Source: Elusimicrobiaceae bacterium (GTDB lineage Bacteria; Elusimicrobiota; Elusimicrobia; Elusimicrobiales; Elusimicrobiaceae). From it: DNA of 7,028 bases. Within the stretch, counting starts at the first letter, position 1; the number at the start of each line of letters is the position of its first letter. This document shows positions 4,878-7,028 of this stretch, in pieces. The DNA lies in assembly GCA_017647245.1 (NCBI GenBank), contig JAGCKY010000174.1:1-7028 (forward strand). Direction: 5' to 3'. The position numbers and the translations under genes were made by a program. The notes under the pieces are model-generated. The model had not been told where the DNA came from. It ran no database searches and was given only the letters and a program-made list of their open reading frames with translations.

Positions 4878-7028
4878 TTATTTGTGTTTGCGCGCTTTGG
4901 CTTTGCTTTTCGTTTTGGATACCGCTTTGCGCGCGGGTTTTTTAGCCGCTTTTTGGGCAGGTTTTTTCGCTACTTTTTTTACCGTTTTCTTGGCGGCTGC
5001 CGTCGGTTTTTTATATCCTTCCAACGCAAGCGGTAAAACCTCATCCATATGTTTGACAGGAATTAAGGTCAGTTCCTTGCGCACTTTTTCGGGCAGTTCC
5101 GCCACATCTTTTTCATTGGTGTGCGGGAACAAAATGGTCTTCACGCCTTCGCGGTACGCGGCGAGAAATTTCTCTTTAATCCCCCCCACCGGAAGTACGC
5201 GGCCCGTAATGGTTACCTCACCCGTCATAGCCAGTTTCTTTTTAACCGGCAGACCGGAGAGCAAACTCACCAGCGCGGTCGTAATGGTAATACCCGCCGA
5301 CGGTCCGTCTTTAGGCACCGCGCCCTCGGGGAAGTGAATGTGAAAATCCGTGCGCTCAAAATTAATGCCTTTGCCAAAACCGCGGCTGCGCGCATAGGTC
5401 AGCGCGGCGCGGACGGATTCTTTCATCACATTGCCGAGCATACCCGTTAAAATCAGCGCGCCTTTTCCGGGGATTTTGGTGGCTTCAATAGACAGCGTTT
5501 CGCCGCCCACGCTCGTCCACGCCAGCCCCGTAGCAATGCCCACGCCGTTTTCTTCGGTGGCAAAGTTGGCATACTTCGGCACGCCTAAAAAGTCATGCAG
5601 ATTTTTGGCAGTAATGCTGATTTTTTTGCCGCCGTTTTCCACATATTTTTTGGCAGCTTTGCGACACAGCGTACCGATTTCCCGCTCCAAATTACGCACG
5701 CCCGCTTCGCGTACATATTCGCGCATAATCAGCGCCACCGCGGCTTTTTCAATCTCCAAAGAGCCGGGTTTTAAGCCGTGTAGTTTCATCTGTTTGGGAA
5801 TTAAATAGTTATCCGCGATTTCGTGTTTCTCATAATCGGTATAGCCGGAGAAATCAATGATTTCCAGACGGTCGCGTAGCGTATTCGGTATGCCGCCCAA
5901 CGAATTGGCCGTCGTAATAAACATTACTTTAGACACATCATAAGGTACATCTAAAAAGTGGTCCACAAAATCTTTGTTTTGCTCCGGGTCCAACAGTTCC
6001 AGCAAAGCCGCCGCCGGGTCCCCACGCCAGTCAGAGCCCATTTTGTCAATTTCATCTAACAGGAAAACAGGGTTAGCGCTTTTAGCTTTGCTGATGCCTT
6101 GAATAATGCGCCCCGGCATAGAGCCGATATAGGTCCGGCGGTGACCGCGGATTTCGCTTTCATCACGCACGCCGCCCAAAGACATGCGCACAAATTTGCG
6201 CCCGATTGCCCGCGCAATAGATTTAGCCAGCGAGGTCTTGCCGACGCCCGGAGGCCCTACAAAGCACAGCACCGGTCCGCGCAACCCCTCGGTCAGTTTA
6301 CTCACAGCGATATACTCCAAAATACGCTCTTTGGGTTTATCCAAACCGAAATGGTCTTCGTCCAAAATCTTTTTAGCTTCTTTGATATCCAACACATCTT
6401 TGGTGGTAATGTTCCACGGCATATTCACGAGCCAATCCAAAAACGTGCGCGACACTGTCGCCTCCGGCGAAAACGGTTGCATTTTTTGCAAGCGGTCCAC
6501 TTCTTTTTCCGCCGCTTCTTTGGCAGCCGCAGGCAAACCGTTTTTCTTAATTTTCGCGCGGATATCGTCTAACTCTTTTTGGAAATCATCTTTCTGGCGC
6601 AGTTCCTTTTGAATGGCTTTCATCTGCTCATTGAGATAATACTCTTTTTGATTTTTCTCAATTTGCGCGCGCACTTTGGAATGGATTTTTTCTTCCAAAC
6701 CTAAAATTTCCACTTCGCTGGTAATGAGTTTCAAAATTTCTTCCAAACGCTCTTTGATAGGCGCAGTTTCCAAAATCTTTTGGCGCTGTTCGGCTTTGAC
6801 CATCATATTAGAGGCAATGGTATCGGCCAGTTTAGACGGGTCTTCAATTTGTCGCAGGAAAGACACGCCTTCCACCGCAATGCGTTTAGACACACGCGCA
6901 TAATGGTCAAACTCGTCTAGCACCTTGCGCATGAGCGCTTGCACGACGGGGCTGTTATCTTCCGGCTCCTCAATGTATTGTACCGTTCCGAACCAACTAT
7001 TGGCCACCGTGTTAAGCTCTAATTTTTC
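4878..7028 (-). CDS. lon: ATP-dependent protease Lon, N-terminus outside window, Lys-rich tail
   Basis: Lon is a cytosolic hexameric AAA+ serine protease that degrades misfolded and regulatory proteins. The frame stays open to the right edge. A GTG at 7007 is not taken as the start, because family members carry about 100 more N-terminal residues. Counting from the first visible residue (716 in all), there is the rest of the N-domain and coiled coil with EYYLNEQMKAIQKEL (129-143). Walker A is GPPGVGKT (258-265, Lys264) and Walker B is FLLDEID (322-328). The protease domain has Ser577 in PKDGPSAG and Lys620 in GGIKEK, 43 residues apart as in the E. coli Ser679/Lys722 dyad. All catalytic elements are intact. 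From about residue 675 a 42-residue tail of Lys, Ala, Pro and Arg replaces the usual short end. It shares VKKVAKK with the TrmD tail. The gene is convergent with its neighbour; its promoter is not in the window. Confidence 0.97.
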   Translation of the reverse strand, partial: EKLELNTVANSWFGTVQYIEEPEDNSPVVQALMRKVLDEFDHYARVSKRIAVEGVSFLRQIEDPSKLADTIASNMMVKAEQRQKILETAPIKERLEEILKLITSEVEILGLEEKIHSKVRAQIEKNQKEYYLNEQMKAIQKELRQKDDFQKELDDIRAKIKKNGLPAAAKEAAEKEVDRLQKMQPFSPEATVSRTFLDWLVNMPWNITTKDVLDIKEAKKILDEDHFGLDKPKERILEYIAVSKLTEGLRGPVLCFVGPPGVGKTSLAKSIARAIGRKFVRMSLGGVRDESEIRGHRRTYIGSMPGRIIQGISKAKSANPVFLLDEIDKMGSDWRGDPAAALLELLDPEQNKDFVDHFLDVPYDVSKVMFITTANSLGGIPNTLRDRLEIIDFSGYTDYEKHEIADNYLIPKQMKLHGLKPGSLEIEKAAVALIMREYVREAGVRNLEREIGTLCRKAAKKYVENGGKKISITAKNLHDFLGVPKYANFATEENGVGIATGLAWTSVGGETLSIEATKIPGKGALILTGMLGNVMKESVRAALTYARSRGFGKGINFERTDFHIHFPEGAVPKDGPSAGITITTALVSLLSGLPVKKKLAMTGEVTITGRVLPVGGIKEKFLAAYREGVKTILFPHTNEKDVAELPEKVRKELTLIPVKHMDEVLPLALEGYKKPTAAAKKTVKKVAKKPAQKAAKKPARKAVSKTKSKAKARKHK

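Noticed and set aside
4882..5337. Plus-strand open frame encoding a hydrophobic, membrane-like protein
   Set aside because: It is the antisense image of the Lys/Ala tail and end of lon; Lys codons read backwards give Phe and Leu. There is no ribosome site and no family match.
6999..7007. GTG start for lon within the window
   Set aside because: The frame remains open to the edge, and Lon normally has about 100 further N-terminal residues; the gene is simply cut by the window.

Overview
The window looks like a chromosomal segment from a Gram-negative-type bacterium with moderately high GC housekeeping genes. The best guess is a member of the Elusimicrobiota (gut or termite type). This rests on the pilin-like protein, whose N-terminus and following segment (helix, then KARLVEGL, then YYLANGTYP) resemble the many PilE/PulG-like paralogues I associate with that phylum. 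The assignment is recognition from memory and only moderately certain. No plasmid, phage, CRISPR or IS genes are visible.

Layout. (1) Positions 1-3260, plus strand: a compact translation-centred operon. It contains the 3' end of a membrane-type PASTA protein, rpe (ribulose-phosphate epimerase), rpsP (S16), khpA (KH RNA-binding protein), trmD (tRNA m1G37 methyltransferase) and rplS (L19). Genes overlap by 1-4 bases or are separated by at most 37 bases, so co-transcription is very likely. The order rpsP-khpA-trmD-rplS is the classical S16 operon, but rimM, normally just before trmD, is absent. (2) 3302-3329: a strong bidirectional terminator between convergent rplS and the pilin gene. (3) 3331-4823: a visibly more AT-rich divergent pair, a type IV pilin-like protein (minus) and an exported protein of unknown function (plus). 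Between them lies a 434-base intergenic region with two structured palindromic repeats, a candidate promoter for each gene and a short direct repeat. (4) 4835-4864: a second bidirectional terminator. (5) 4878 to the right edge, minus strand: lon, the ATP-dependent protease, lacking about 100 N-terminal residues because the window ends.

How the parts fit. The left operon supplies ribosomal proteins and tRNA/RNA maturation factors. Lon at the right is a protein quality-control protease. The pilin/exported pair is insulated on both sides by terminators and behaves as an independent module concerned with the cell surface or periplasm. No complete undescribed system is evident. The most unusual features are: the two intergenic repeats, which share a three-arm cloverleaf-like plan; nearly the same histone-H1-like Lys/Ala tail on both TrmD and Lon; an opposite, Glu/Ala-rich tail on L19; and the missing rimM.
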